Source: Phaeoceros laevis
Lineage: Eukaryota; Anthocerotophyta; Anthocerotopsida; Notothyladales
Reading direction: 5' to 3'
NCBI GenBank assembly: GCA_049999765.1
Contig: JBNGIQ010008864.1
Coordinates: 1 to 64,000, forward strand
Length of the DNA stretch: 64,000 bases
The notes under the pieces are model-generated. The model ran no database searches and had not been told where the DNA came from. It saw only the letters and a program-made list of their open reading frames with translations. A program made the translations under genes and the position numbers. Positions 25,069 to 37,821 of this stretch are shown in pieces. The stretch's first letter is position 1; every line of letters begins with the position of its first letter.

Positions 25069-25821
25069 TTACAACTGCAACGCGTCCACTGCTGGACTTA
25101 GCTGCCCATTCTCACAAAGTTGTTCGATTACAGCCTGAGCCGTTCCGTACCCTTGGCACTCTGGCACCGTCGGAGCAGCAGCATTATGATGCAACAAAGG
25201 GTTGGATGTAGGTTGAGCAGACCGTCCAACCTGCTTGTCCAAAGCAGCCAGCTCCGCATCCACCCAGTCAGGCTTGTAGAAGTTGTTCAGCCACATGGGC
25301 TCCTCGGACTCCTTGTGCCTGAAGACGGGGGATCGCGCGCTCTTCTTGTTCTTCCTGCAGTCCCACCACAATGTGGGGTCCAAAACATACTGCCTCCACA
25401 ACAACTCTTGTCGTTCTCCTGCACTGCTATTGTCCGGTATGCATAGCTTGGCTGCTAAGCCACAGCACGGCACAAATGTGCGGGTTGTGTAAGTCCATTG
25501 CCTCGGAGGCACATTTAACCTCCCCTCCAGCNNNNNNNNNNNNNNNNNNNNNNNNNNNNNNNNNNNNNNNNNNNNNNNNNNNNNNNNNNNNNNNNNNNNN
25601 NNNNNNNNNNNNNNNNNNNNNNNNNNNNNNNCTCCTGCACTGCTATTGTCCGGTATGCATAGCTTGGCTGCTAAGCCACAGCACGGCACAAATGTGCGGC
25701 TTGTGTAAATCCATTGCCTCGGAAGCACATTTAACCTCCCCTCCAGCTCCAGGGTGTGGGCCCGCCTCTCAGCTGCTGGCGTAAAAAACCGCTGATGTTG
25801 CATCCCGTTGGTGGGACGCAA
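25069..25821 (-). CDS. PDF-motif organellar nucleic-acid-binding protein, gap-broken partial gene
   Basis: The leftward frame carries a block LLWRQYVLDPTLWWDCRKNKK followed by FRHKESEEPMWL and PDWVDAELAALDKQ, which matches the PDF motif of plant OSB organellar single-stranded-DNA-binding proteins (W..P..WWD.R.NK...F.HK...LW). It ends VIEQLCENGQLSPAVDAL, which resembles the start of a PPR helix, and a GTAAGG donor overlaps the final codons, so the gene probably continues below 25069. The first in-frame ATG is about 25803. The frame is interrupted by 100 N (25532-25631), and the sequence on each side of the gap is duplicated, so the N-terminal part is not trustworthy. It is either an OSB-like protein or a PPR-type factor. 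Confidence 0.5.
   Translation of the reverse strand: MRPTNGMQHQRFFTPAAERRAHTLELEGRLNVLPRQWIYTSRTFVPCCGLAAKLCIPDNSSAGXXXXXXXXXXXXXXXXXXXXXXXXXXXXXXXXXXLEGRLNVPPRQWTYTTRTFVPCCGLAAKLCIPDNSSAGERQELLWRQYVLDPTLWWDCRKNKKSARSPVFRHKESEEPMWLNNFYKPDWVDAELAALDKQVGRSAQPTSNPLLHHNAAAPTVPECQGYGTAQAVIEQLCENGQLSPAVDALQL
25416..25747. repeat. 116-bp duplication flanking an assembly gap
   Basis: Copy A is 25416-25531 and copy B is 25632-25747, with exactly 100 N (25532-25631) between them. The copies differ at about three positions (for example GCGGGTTG/GCGGCTTG and CGGAGGC/CGGAAGC). This looks like a haplotype or scaffold-overlap artefact rather than a biological tandem repeat. Confidence 0.9.
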
Positions 25822-26444
25822 TGGAGGAAATGCCCCATTGCTACCTCTGCAGAAACTGGAGCACTTGGCTATGGCGGCCCTCGGACTGGCGAAGTGTTAT
25901 CCAGGGCAAGCACAGCCACAAGCCACGGTGGCCTGCGGTTTGAACTAACAGGGAAGCACCAGCAGCAGGGACATCTGTCGCAAAAGTCTTGTCACGACAC
26001 CTTGCTAGCCTGCTTTGGCGCAATTTAACATCAGCTCATCAAATCTAGCCTCAGCTGTGGCGTGTTGTAATTTGATGATTTGTAATTTGAGGCTTTGATG
26101 TAATTTGACATATGTCAAATTAGACTATTAGTGACAAGTCAAATAATGGCAAAGTGTCACCAAACATGTTAAGATAAGCCGTTGAACTTTGTGTCAAACA
26201 AAGTGTGAAATCAATTCATGTATATTTCTATGTTGAACAGTTCCATTTTCCTAAAAAGTAAAATTTCAAGCCGTTTTCCCGATCGGTCTGATGACTCCGA
26301 TCCCGTTGCACCCTCCCCGCTGTAGGCACCGAAGGATGATCACATTCTGACTCATTATTTACAACATAGTCGAAAGCGCCACGCGGGTTGCACGATGCCT
26401 TACTGGTAACGATCCCCAACGACAAGCGAGGACCTGTTCCCATC
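25822..26444. other. Intergenic region with AATTTGA-type repeats
   Basis: Separates the leftward PDF-motif gene from cysteine synthase. Around 26035-26150 there are several copies of TGTAATTTGA/TTTGAC and a hairpin AATTTGACATATGTCAAATT. No gene was recognised. Confidence 0.4.
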
Positions 26445-28731
<2,287 letters not shown>

Positions 28732-29029
28732 AGTCTTATTAGTGAGAGTTTTGCATCGGCCATGGAAGGAAAGACGGACTTTATCACTTGCTCGGGGCCG
28801 AAGCCACTAGAAAAAGGACATAAATGCAGTAGGAGAGACGGAGATTTATCTTTGTCAGTGCCCTCCCTGGGAGTCAGGGTTGGCTGCAGTAGAACACTCA
28901 CCGTCTGCATGAACAAGGGTTTGTTGCGTGGACTTGAATAATATTGTTGGACTGTAGGGCACTGTTTGTCCTGTCAGAATGGCGTATGCCTTTTCTTAGT
29001 GACAATAATAAAGCCGCCGCCCGAGGGCT

Positions 29030-29664
29030 TTTTCACTCCTTGCTCGTCCAGGGCGTGGAAGGCTTGCCTCGAAGGCAGCGTTGTGCCCCAACGTAACCTT
29101 GCCAGATTGCGGCAACAAGTCATATATGAGCTGTCGAATGACGACGAAGAAACTCAGAGATACGTTGCCGGGACGCAGCAGGCGTCACTGCGTGCGCACG
29201 CTGAAATAGAGGCGAATTGTGAGCTCCTTGCCAGATTCAAGTCATGGTCCACCTCCATACTAGCCCCTAATGCTGAACTTTCAGCAGCTGCGGCTGGTAC
29301 TGTGGGCTGGCGGGTTCTCAGGCTCCTTGACCAGCAACCAATTGTTGACCTTGCCCAGAGGATCAGGCATGCAGGTCTGCCTATCGTCGTGTCGCCATTC
29401 CCCATCCTCGGTAAATTTGTACTGGTGGTACCCCGGAGGAAGATCAACAACGACCTGGAAGACTGAAAGGCCGCCATCCACCGTAGGCATTGGCTGCGTA
29501 TCCTGCCACCTTGTGAAAGAGCCACACAGATACACGAGGCGACCCCCATGAGGCCATTCAAATCGTTGGCACCACCCTCTCTGCTGGCTCCTTCGCCCAA
29601 GCTCTCGGAGCTGCTCAGCGCCTCGAGAAATAAGATCATCAAGTTGCAACTTTAACCGAACCAT
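29030..29664 (-). pseudogene. Truncated SnRK1 beta-gamma (KINbeta-gamma) subunit
   Basis: Starting at an ATG at 29664, a clear AMPK-type glycogen-binding (CBM48) module is read: FEWPHGGRLVYLCGSFTRW, then PPGYHQYKF and DGEWRHDDRQ, about residues 33-100. Past an in-frame stop at 29281 the homology continues in shifted frames with a linker (LGASMEVDHD) and the start of the first CBS domain (RISEFLRRHSTAHI, then YDLLPQSGKVTL, then LPSRQAFHALDEQG), each in a different frame. It breaks off near 29030, so the CBS region that would form the nucleotide-binding part is lost. No introns separate these segments, which suits a processed copy. The adjacent sequence is the 3' flank of cysteine synthase. Confidence 0.8.
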
Positions 29665-30580
29665 CGGCTAGCATGATCTTGTTCCAGGCATCACATTCCT
29701 AGTCCAGCGTGTCCGACATAGCCTTGACAGGGGCCTAAAGAGTTGGGACAAACTTGGCATTCCTAAACCCTGCGCAACTCCTGCCAGAACGGAAATTGAG
29801 AAACCGGGTGCTTGTAGGTGATGCAATTAGTCAACTAGTCAACTTGTCCCCGGTCTATTGGATTGAAATGGATCGAGAATTGCGAACAGGAGTTTGCTGC
29901 TTGTAATTGCCATCAGTTCGGAACATGAATCGAAGTTTTTTTTTTATAACGAGACTGAGGGGCAGCCAGCAAGCAAGGCACAGTCTCCTGGGAATTTTCC
30001 AAGTACACAGCTGGTGCGGAGGAAGAGCATGACATGTCATGCGGAGAACCACGTCCCTTGACCATAAGAGTTGACAGCTGCAGCTAAGGAAGGAGTCTCG
30101 TGCGAAGGGAGGGAGGGAGCGACGACAGCGAAGAGGACTTGAATGAAGAAACAAAACAGCAGTACGTGGCCGAAGACGACGGTGACAACAGGGAAGATGC
30201 TGTTCACCATCAACAAGTTGAGGAGAGAGACTCAGATACTGAAGATGTAGCTTCCGAAGAAGGCGACGAGGAGGATGATAGCGAGGAGCATCTAGAAGAG
30301 TTGGAGGACCAGAAACCTCAGAATGCAGTGGACAGTAGTACAGAAGAATGTGTCGGACGAAGAATGTGCGGAACACTAAGGTACCAAAGCTAGACCAGGA
30401 CTGCGTATGGTCTGCCGTTAAAAGTAGTGGTTCATAGGAGCTGTGTAAGGAACGTAGCTATTTCAGCTAACTCAGGTGTGGGATTTCTGGCAAAGATTGT
30501 CGTTCAAGATGCGAATGGCGTTGGTCTGAAGAGAGGGCTTGCCAAGTTTTTTGCCTCGGCAGAAGGAGCTTCTTAAGTGC
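29665..30580. other. Region with an acidic open frame, no recognised gene
   Basis: A rightward frame at 30100-30393 encodes a highly acidic stretch (EEGDEEDDSEEHLEELED) from a GTG, with no ATG start. It could be an exon remnant, possibly of a transposon protein, since the next 700 bp are a transposon. Otherwise nothing was recognised. Confidence 0.3.
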
Positions 30581-30582
30581 TA

Positions 30583-31301
30583 CAGTCGGCCCAGTCGGGC
30601 CCAGTCGGCCCTCGATATAGGTGACCTCGCTACATGTTATTTCTCGATATATGTTACGCCGTGGGCTTCCCCCTTGTTGGGACCATGGGCTATAAGTTAT
30701 TATTCGTTATTCGTTATTTGTTATCTTTCTAAAAAAATAGTCCACCACAAAGTGCATGAGTTCAACTCGTTATAGGTTATATGTGAGTTGGAGGCATACG
30801 TGGAGTGGCGTATTTGAGGTGGAGTACGTGGAATGGCGTACGTGGAGTTTCTTCAATACCTAACTAACAAGTCCAAGTGTGAAGCCCTAAGTTCGAGTGC
30901 GCCAAACAAGCGCAAGCTCGAGTGCTCCATGCGGTGAGCTCGAGTGCTCCATGCGGTGTGCTCGAGTGCTCCATCACAGGTTGAGGAAGAAGTGGAGTTG
31001 CTACGCACTTTTTTGACTGAACACACGTACGATACATCACATACCATGGGCAATTTGCGTAGGCTAGAAAGAAATATATTCAGAGATGTGCCAAATGGTA
31101 TGAAACAGGCTCCACTAACTCAGTTCTTTAGGCCCCTTTAATTTTTGAGCTTTATATGGATTTTGGATAATTATTTATTGATTTTATTGATTTTTAAGAT
31201 TTTTAATTCTTAAAAAATACCCAATTTGGTACATGTTACACCTTGCTATATGTTACGCCAATAGCTACCCCCAAGGCGTAACCTATATAGAGAGCCGACT
31301 G
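30583..31301. mobile_element. Pogo/Tigger-like DNA transposon remnant
   Basis: The left end is CAGTCGGCCC... followed by CTCGATATAGGTGACC, and the right end, read inwards, is CAGTCGGCTCTCTATATAGG; these are terminal inverted repeats with the CAGTCGG start and CTCGATAT-type blocks seen in pogo/Tigger elements. A TA dinucleotide flanks each end (30581-30582 and 31302-31303), as expected for the target duplication. The interior holds a rightward frame ending near 31141 with MKQAPLTQFFRPL, like the C-terminal tail of DDE transposases. The catalytic part is missing, so the 719-bp element is non-autonomous. Confidence 0.75.
30916..30973. repeat. 22-bp tandem repeat inside the transposon
   Basis: About 2.6 copies of GCTCGAGTGCTCCATGCGGTG starting at 30916, 30938 and 30960. 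Confidence 0.85.
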
Positions 31302-31574
31302 TAAGTCATTTTCCGACCTGAACTTCAAGTTGTCCCGCCCCCTGCGGCGACGTGCCTGTGAAGCTCTAGGGTACACGCGACCAACTCCTATCCAGGTTTC
31401 CAACATGACAAGTTCAGTTGGCTTAAGTATTTGATTAAGTATTTCGTGATTTTGAATACTGAAAGTCTGTGATTTCTCGTGTGTCGAAAGCAATAAGCCT
31501 CACAATGGGGTGTTCGATCTTAGCACTAGAGGAAATGTGTTTTGGTTAGTTTGTGCTTGGATTTTATGGCCTGT

Positions 31575-31845
31575 CCAATGTACCTGTTGAATGTCAAGCC
31601 ATCTGATCCAACTTATATACAGGCAGCTTGCATTCCGCTGGGATTGACAGGTAGAGATATCTGCGGCAGCGCTATCACTGGATCAGGAAAGGTGAGCGCA
31701 GCATTTGTCCTGAAACAATTTTTTAGGCACGAGCAATTTGAGGTTTTCTTTGTTCTTAGCTTCCCGTCTGTACTGGATATGTCACAGACTGCAGCGTTTG
31801 CTCTACCGTTGTTGGAAAGATTGCATGGGGACCGAGCCCGTGCTC
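31575..31845 (+). pseudogene. Fragment of a DEAD-box RNA helicase (RH28-like)
   Basis: Two exon pieces remain: PSDPTYIQAACIPLGLTGRDICGSAITGSGK, covering the Q motif and Walker A (shown here as two blocks, PTYIQAACIP and GRDICGSAITGSGK), then a GT...AG intron (31690-31789) and TAAFALPLLERL. The Q-motif Pro is changed (PTYIQ for PTPIQ). The frame runs out shortly after, at about 31893, with unrelated residues. All downstream helicase motifs are absent. Confidence 0.75.
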
Positions 31846-31941
31846 AGCACACCCATTTATCATGGCAGTCCAGCAAGTTAACCCTAGCTCGCTGATTTTG
31901 CCGACTCCTCTCTTCACTTCTTGCACACCGAGAGCGTACAC
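31780..31941 (-). pseudogene. PPR-motif fragment
   Basis: The leftward frame reads GLTCWTAMINGCAEHGLGPHAI, which fits the PLS-type PPR signature (WTAMIxGxAxxGxxxxAI). Only about one and a half motifs are present and the frame overlaps the helicase fragment on the other strand. This is a relic of a pentatricopeptide-repeat gene at best. Confidence 0.5.
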
Positions 31942-33184
31942 CGAGGGAGTGGTAGGAATAGGCCGTGGTCGGACCGGGGGCCTCGACGATCAAGTTAGGC
32001 TCACAGTTAGGCTCCTTGTTAGGCAGCTTAGTTAGGCTCTTAGTTAGTCTCAGTTAGACTCACTTATGTAGACGGCTCAGTTTGGTAATTAACCTAGTTA
32101 GGCGGCTTAAATAGGTAACTTAATTAGGCGGCTCACCTTAGGCGTCTAGATTAATTAGGATTAAGTGGTTAGTGAGTGCACTTGACATGTATACTGCCTC
32201 GAAAATCCAGTAGTATAGTGGAATTCATTCATTCGTTCATGTGCATGAGGTTTATGGTTAGTGGAAAAATTCCTTTGATGGGTTCAATGTCACCTTCTTT
32301 AACCGTTAATGTATTGTTCCTAAGCCGAGAGCCTCCAATATCCTACTACAAACGTGTGAGCTCACTAAGATTGGAGTCTTCCACAGTTAACTTCGTGGGT
32401 GAACTTCGTGGGTGAACTCCTTCAGTTTTTGCTTTTGGGTAGAGACCAGATCGAGACACTCTTCTCCACGGCAATATCAATAATAGCAATTTGTCTAGCA
32501 ACATTTGCGATGTACACTAGCAGGCTTTATTGCCTGAAAACAAATGTTGAATGCCTGTGATCAATTTTCCAGGGCTTTGAGTCGTTTTCAGAAGGACAGA
32601 TCCATACACTCGACAAGTGCTTTATGACCTTGGGCGAGGTCTCTCTTTGAAAATTGGGTAGTTCTCATTGTTGTGATTGACAAGTTGCATTCTGTGCCGC
32701 ATGCCCATGGCCCGCCCCGGCATGCGGCACGGATGGCATGCCATGGTTAGAGCTCATTACTTGGTTATTTAACGCCTCCGCCCATGCTTGCAAGTTTGAA
32801 AACTTTGAAGTAACCTTCACTCCACGGAGTGGCGGAAGCAATAGCCCGGACACCCCCGCCGTATCGCCATATGGGGCATATCACATGGCATGGTGTACAT
32901 GGTTGCCCCTCCAGCATGTGGACCTGGCGACCAGGGTGGGTAGACCGTAGTGCGCAGTTTGCAGGCTGTGCTTTCCGAGCTGGACAACCAAGGTGACAAA
33001 ACACGTAGCACCATTGGCCGACCCGATATCCACACCCCTATCCAGGCTTTCAGTCGAATAACCCCCCCCACACATCATCCGAGTGAGTCCACAGCGCCTC
33101 CAGCAAGCCGCTGAACGATCAGGCCGGCAGGAAACACACGGGCACACGCACCGGCAGCTTAGGGAGCAAGCGGAAGACATCACA
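31942..33184. other. Intergenic region with TTAGGC-rich stretch, upstream of PsbO
   Basis: Around 31990-32165 the motif (G/C)TTAGGC/TTAGTTAGGC recurs many times as a degraded short repeat. AACTTCGTGGGTG is duplicated near 32390-32415. No gene was recognised between 32170 and 33184; the right end holds the PsbO promoter and leader. Confidence 0.4.
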
Positions 33185-34503
33185 ATGGCCGCCGCTACCG
33201 CAGCGCTCTCCGCGCCAGTGGCCGCCGGCCTGGCCCGCGAATTCCAGGGCCTGAAGTCCACCACCAGCTTCTCCTCCAAGAGCAGCGTTGTGAGCAGCTT
33301 CCCCATTCCTCCTCATGTTGTCCTCTCTTCCGCTCTCCTTGCACCAGGATGACGCAAGCCTAGGGACTAATGCGGTAGCCGCTCTCCTTTGTGCAGGCCA
33401 TGCTGCCAAACTGCAGCGTCAAGGGAAAGGGAGCCCTGGGAGCCCGAGCTGACTTGGTGGTTGGTCATCCTGCCTCGCCTCCCGCATTGCCGTCCTGTTG
33501 AGCAGGGGTTTGGAAGCTGACATCACTGTGTTTGCCAATCCCTGCAGGACGATATCCAGACCTTCGTCCAGAGGTGCTCCGAGGTCGGAAAGGTGGCCGC
33601 CGTTTCTCTGGCTGCCTCAGCCCTCGTCGCCACTGTAAGTGTGCCGGACCTCCTTTCATGTTGTGTAAGGTGCCTGTTCTGGCTTCGTTGTCCACAAGGA
33701 GCAGCGAGTTCCAAGTGACTAATTGGAAAACTGTGCCGCAGGGAACCGCCAGTGCTGAGGGTGTGCCGAAGAGGTTGACCTTCGACGAGATTCAGTCGCA
33801 GACCTACCTGGAAGTGAAGGGCAGTGGAACTGCTAACCAGTGCCCACTGATTGCCGGAGGGTCAGACACCTTCGGGTTCAAGGCTGGTGAATATTACCTT
33901 AGGAAGCTGTGCCTTGAGCCTACATCCTTCACCGTGAAGGCCGAGGGCCCGGTTAAGCAAAAGAGTGGCACTTCTGCCTTCCAGAAGACCAAGCTTATGA
34001 CCAGGTTGACCTACACTCTGGACGAGATTGAGGGCCCCTTGAGCGTTAGCAGCGACGGGAAGGTGAAATTCAAGGAGGTTGATGGCATCGACTACGCCGC
34101 CGTGACTGTACAGCTACCTGGAGGGGAGAGGGTCCCCTTCCTCTTCACCATCAAGGAACTGAGCGCTGAGGGACCACCGGAGGCTTTCTCTGGAAAGTTT
34201 GTGGTTCCTTCCTACAGAGGTTCGTCCTTTTTGGACCCAAAGGGCAGGGGTGGCTCCACCGGGTATGAGAATGCTGTGGCTCTACCAGGCCGTGAAGGTG
34301 ATGAGGAGCTGGACAAGGAGAACAACAAGAACACCGAGGCATTGGAAGGTGAGATCACATTCAGCGTCGCCAAGTCCAACCCCGAGACAGGAGAGATTGC
34401 TGGAGTGTTCGAATCCATTCAGCCCTCAGACACTGATCTGGGATCCAAGGCTCCGAAGGAAGTGAAGATCCAGGGCATCTTTTACGGCCAGCTAGAAGGA
34501 TAG
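33185..34503 (+). CDS. psbO: PsbO, 33-kDa oxygen-evolving-complex protein
   Basis: Four exons (33185-33289, 33397-33456, 33548-33634, 33742-34503) give 337 residues. The first three exons encode the bipartite plastid and thylakoid-lumen signal: a Ser/Ala-rich region, then the hydrophobic segment [13 protein letters not shown] before the processing site. The mature protein begins near [22 protein letters not shown] (shown in blocks: [19 protein letters not shown]) and keeps NQCPLI and KLCLEPTSF (the disulfide Cys pair), [42 protein letters not shown] and ENAVALPGR. PsbO stabilises the Mn4CaO5 cluster on the lumenal face of photosystem II. The length is slightly above the usual 330. Confidence 0.97.
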
Positions 34504-35003
34504 ATTGCAGCCTGTTTATATGTCGAGTCCGTGTAGTGGAAAGGCAGAGGTCTTTTGGAAAGTTGGCTTCTCTTCCAAGGTTGTATTCTTAGTTACTGGA
34601 CCGCTTTCTGATCCGATGGAAACGCGTCGCTTACGGTTTTTGCGATTCTCAAGTTCCGATTTTATTTGTTTCTAGAAACTTTTGTAAAATAATGTGAAGA
34701 GGAATTTTTTCACCTCTAAGATGTTCCTTCGTAATGCGACCACTTAAACATAAAATCTACCGTAGCCGCAGGTTGTTTTGCGTTTTCACCAACGTCAAAG
34801 CTCGGTGAAACTCATGAAAAGTATATGACAAGGAATGTACTGGCGAACGAAATAGTCCCACACTCAATCGACTTATCAAGACACGAGCCCCACTTTATCT
34901 ATGTATCAAGACACGAGCTTCAATGTCGTATTTCACTATGCCGCGTCCTAGGCCACTCCTCAAGTCCAGCAGGTTAACACGTGATTAGATTTGGATGTGC
35001 CCG
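34504..35003. other. Convergent intergenic region
   Basis: Between the PsbO stop and the stop of the leftward LpxB-related gene. It should contain both 3' ends. ATCAAGACACGAGC is duplicated near 34876-34918. No gene was seen. Confidence 0.4.
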
Positions 35004-37609
35004 TTAAGAGAGTAATTGGGACCGTAGTTGTCGCGCTATCCCCTTGGCTGCTCCACTTGGGCCCATGCGACGCAATCTATTTTGTTGAACCGCTTTCAGC
35101 CGATCTTCCGTGGTCAGAAGAGTGTGCAATCGCTCTACTACCTCAACCGGCTCTGAGCAAAGTACAACCTGCACATAATGCAAGATCAGGTTGATGTCCT
35201 TTTCTCCAGCATCTTGGCACGGACAGAGAAACTTTACCATATATTACCGATTTTCCAAGAAGTCTTGTCTGTGCGTCTGCGAAGGCATAGGAAACTGTGG
35301 GCCGTTGCCAGGTATGGTAAATACGGGTCTACCAAGACCCACCTGCAGGAAACAAGATGAACACGAGGTCATGGGGATACTACAGTTATACAACTGGAAA
35401 CGGCCAGACAACATAAACCACGTCTTACAAGTTGCTCAGTTACAGTTCCAGCCATGGCGATGCCAGCATCTGCCCAGTGTCGCTGAAGCCTCCTCGCAGG
35501 AAGAACATATTTAAAACACCTTTGGAAAAAATGAGAATAGGGGTACTTCTGTTGCAGGCCAAGTCTTCAGACCCTTGCTCTGTACAGTAGGATATATCAA
35601 AGAAAGAGGAGCATGTGCTGCCAAGGATGCATCTCCATTCGAGTTCCACGATTGAAAAGCTAATCCTTCAGATTGCCAATGTAAATCTGAAAGTGCTTTT
35701 GTGAACTCTGCTGGCTCCAGGGAAGGCACAATCGGTGTGAAGAAAAAGACCGATTCTCTTCCAAATTCTGTCAACACTGCTTCCACCACTCGTAGTAAAA
35801 GATGCCAGTTCGCAAACAACTGTTGTCAAAGAGTAGATTTTGACATCAGATGCAGCATTGTATTGAGATACACCCAGCACATGATGCATTACTAAACACT
35901 TCTTTTCAAACACGAAGCACCTGCCCTACCTTAGGTTCTCTGGAGCCGGGAAGAATGGTGAGCCGGTGGGCAGGAGGGTGTTGTTGGCCTACGAAGTCTA
36001 GAATCCGAGTGGGCTCCAGCCCATCCATCATGGGGTTCCCCAAGTCATGCACCTGAAATAAAAAAAAAACCTAAGCTATGCGATATCAAAATCCATCAAC
36101 ATAGGAGCCTTTATTTGACAGTGAGGCTAATCACTATTCATAATGGAAAACAGTGTTCTGGAAGAATGTGTCTCAGCCTGTACTTTTGCTTGAGCAGAGA
36201 GTGGAAGTTCCTGCTTCAAATACTTCACAGTAAGGCTATCCCGTGGAACCACTAGCCTGATGAATTCAAAAGGAACCAATCAAACCTCCAGATATGGCAT
36301 CCTCAGAATGGCAATCATTTTGTGTTGAAGTTGCAGTAAATGCTGAGAAAGTGCAGAATGGCATGCATATGAACAAAGCAAGACCGGACATACCTACAAT
36401 GAGCATCTGACATCATGTGACGCTCCCAAGGTAGGTAGATACTCCCAGGAAAGAGAATAGTCTGCACTGTGCACCCAACACAAATTTTGCTCTCAGATGT
36501 TGGCAAACCAACAAGCTAAGCAGCTGGTTAGATGATCTTCTTGTTCTCTTCAGTAAGGTAACTTACTTGAGGGTTTCAGCAGGTCTCCATCATCTCGTCG
36601 TATGTAGAACTCACTCTTTCCTGTTCCGATGAAAGCATAACGAGGTGATTTAGGAGGTCGAATGGTATGATGGGACTTCCTTTTTTGTTCCGATAAAAGC
36701 CAAGCCAGTGCCAGCGGGAAAACATCTCCGACAGCAATAAGGACCCCATCTGGATTCGCTGTCTTCCACTCCATCACTGCCCGCCACTTACCGCAATTCA
36801 ATCAAAACATATTGGTAGGTCGGCAAATGATCAAGTTGGTACAGAAGCAAAATATGCAGCTGGCACGCATTGCCAAGATTGGAATCGTTCTTGGTTTGCA
36901 GGCATTGACACTTAAGGCTGTTTGTTGACAAAACCCAACCAATTCATTGGAATATACCTGTTTCAAGGTCAGCGACAGTAGACCCGCTTGGAGGTCACCA
37001 ACGAGGTGGGCAAAACTCATGTATATAAATCCTCCACTGGGCATGGTTCTACATGGTCCCACCGTTGTAAATCCACTTCGAAAATATGCATGCCCCATTC
37101 CAAAGAGAGGAAGGGCTTAAATATCAACCACCTCTCCTTGCGACAATGCCATAGCCTGAGAAACAACATAAAGGAAAATGTTGACAATGTCAGCTTAATG
37201 TCGTGCAGATCTTGAATCACTGCGCGAACTGCTCGAGTTGCACCTGCAGCTCCTTCAGAACCCTAACAGCAATGACATCCTCCCCATGGCCGTTACTCAG
37301 GCATAACACCTTCTTCACTTGTTTTGCGTTGTCTGGGACGGTTGGGGTTAAATCCATAGAGTGTAACTCTTCACCAGTTACAAACTTTCCTCTTTCACCA
37401 TGATGTGCCACATCTCCTTGGAAGTTTGACTCACTCACAGAGTGGAAAGTGAAGCTGCAGCAGAGCTTCCTGCTGGCTGAAGTGTTAGGCTCAATCCTCG
37501 GAGCCCAAGACTTATTTGCTGACCATGATTCTACAGGAGCTGCTGTGATGCCTGGAGGAGTCCAGGCTCCACATGGAAGCATACTTGCTTGAGATTGGCT
37601 CTTTAACAT
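35004..37609 (-). CDS. Lipid-A-disaccharide-synthase-related glycosyltransferase (frameshifted)
   Basis: The exons carry the ordered signature of the cyanobacterial/plastid LpxB-related family: SNGHGEDVIAVRVL (exon 1, 37609 to about 37220, after a transit-peptide-like N-terminus); GPCRTMPSGGFIYM and DLQAGL (37115-36958); GVLIAVGDVFPLALAWLL (36786-36567); LPWERHMMSDAHC (36466-36394); PRDSLTVKYL (36256-36184); DLGNPMMDGLEP and ILPGSREPK (36052-35930); NWHLLLRVVEAVL and VPSLEPAEF (from 35819); ADAGIAMAGTVTEQL (35548-35429); GLGRPVFTIPGNGPQF (from 35342); and RRMGPSGAAKGIA (ending 35004). After GPQF the family sequence YAFADAQTRLLGKSV continues in another frame, so one base is missing or two are extra near 35295. 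The exon 1-2 and exon 7-8 joins also do not resolve in phase. It is either a young pseudogene or carries sequence errors. Confidence 0.7.
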
Positions 37610-37821
37610 CTGGGTATATGTCACAGGATTACAGCTTCATAGCAGCTTCACATATAGATTGATCCAAACCATCAAGTCTCACGAAATCATCTGTTTGAAT
37701 ATGTTGCCTGATCCCTGGACGCAATCCCCTTCTCTACTGAGATTGAGCAAATAGATGAGAGTGGTCCCGATGCTGCAAACAGAGAAGAATTGCAACAGAT
37801 TGTTCAAAGCGTGCTCCGCAG

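Noticed and set aside
28966-29466. 166-codon plus-strand frame opposite the SnRK1 remnant
   Set aside because: Antisense to clear CBM48 and CBS homology on the minus strand.
30100-30393. Acidic open frame
   Set aside because: Lies outside the transposon ends, has no ATG and no fold-like pattern; kept only as a remark on the region.
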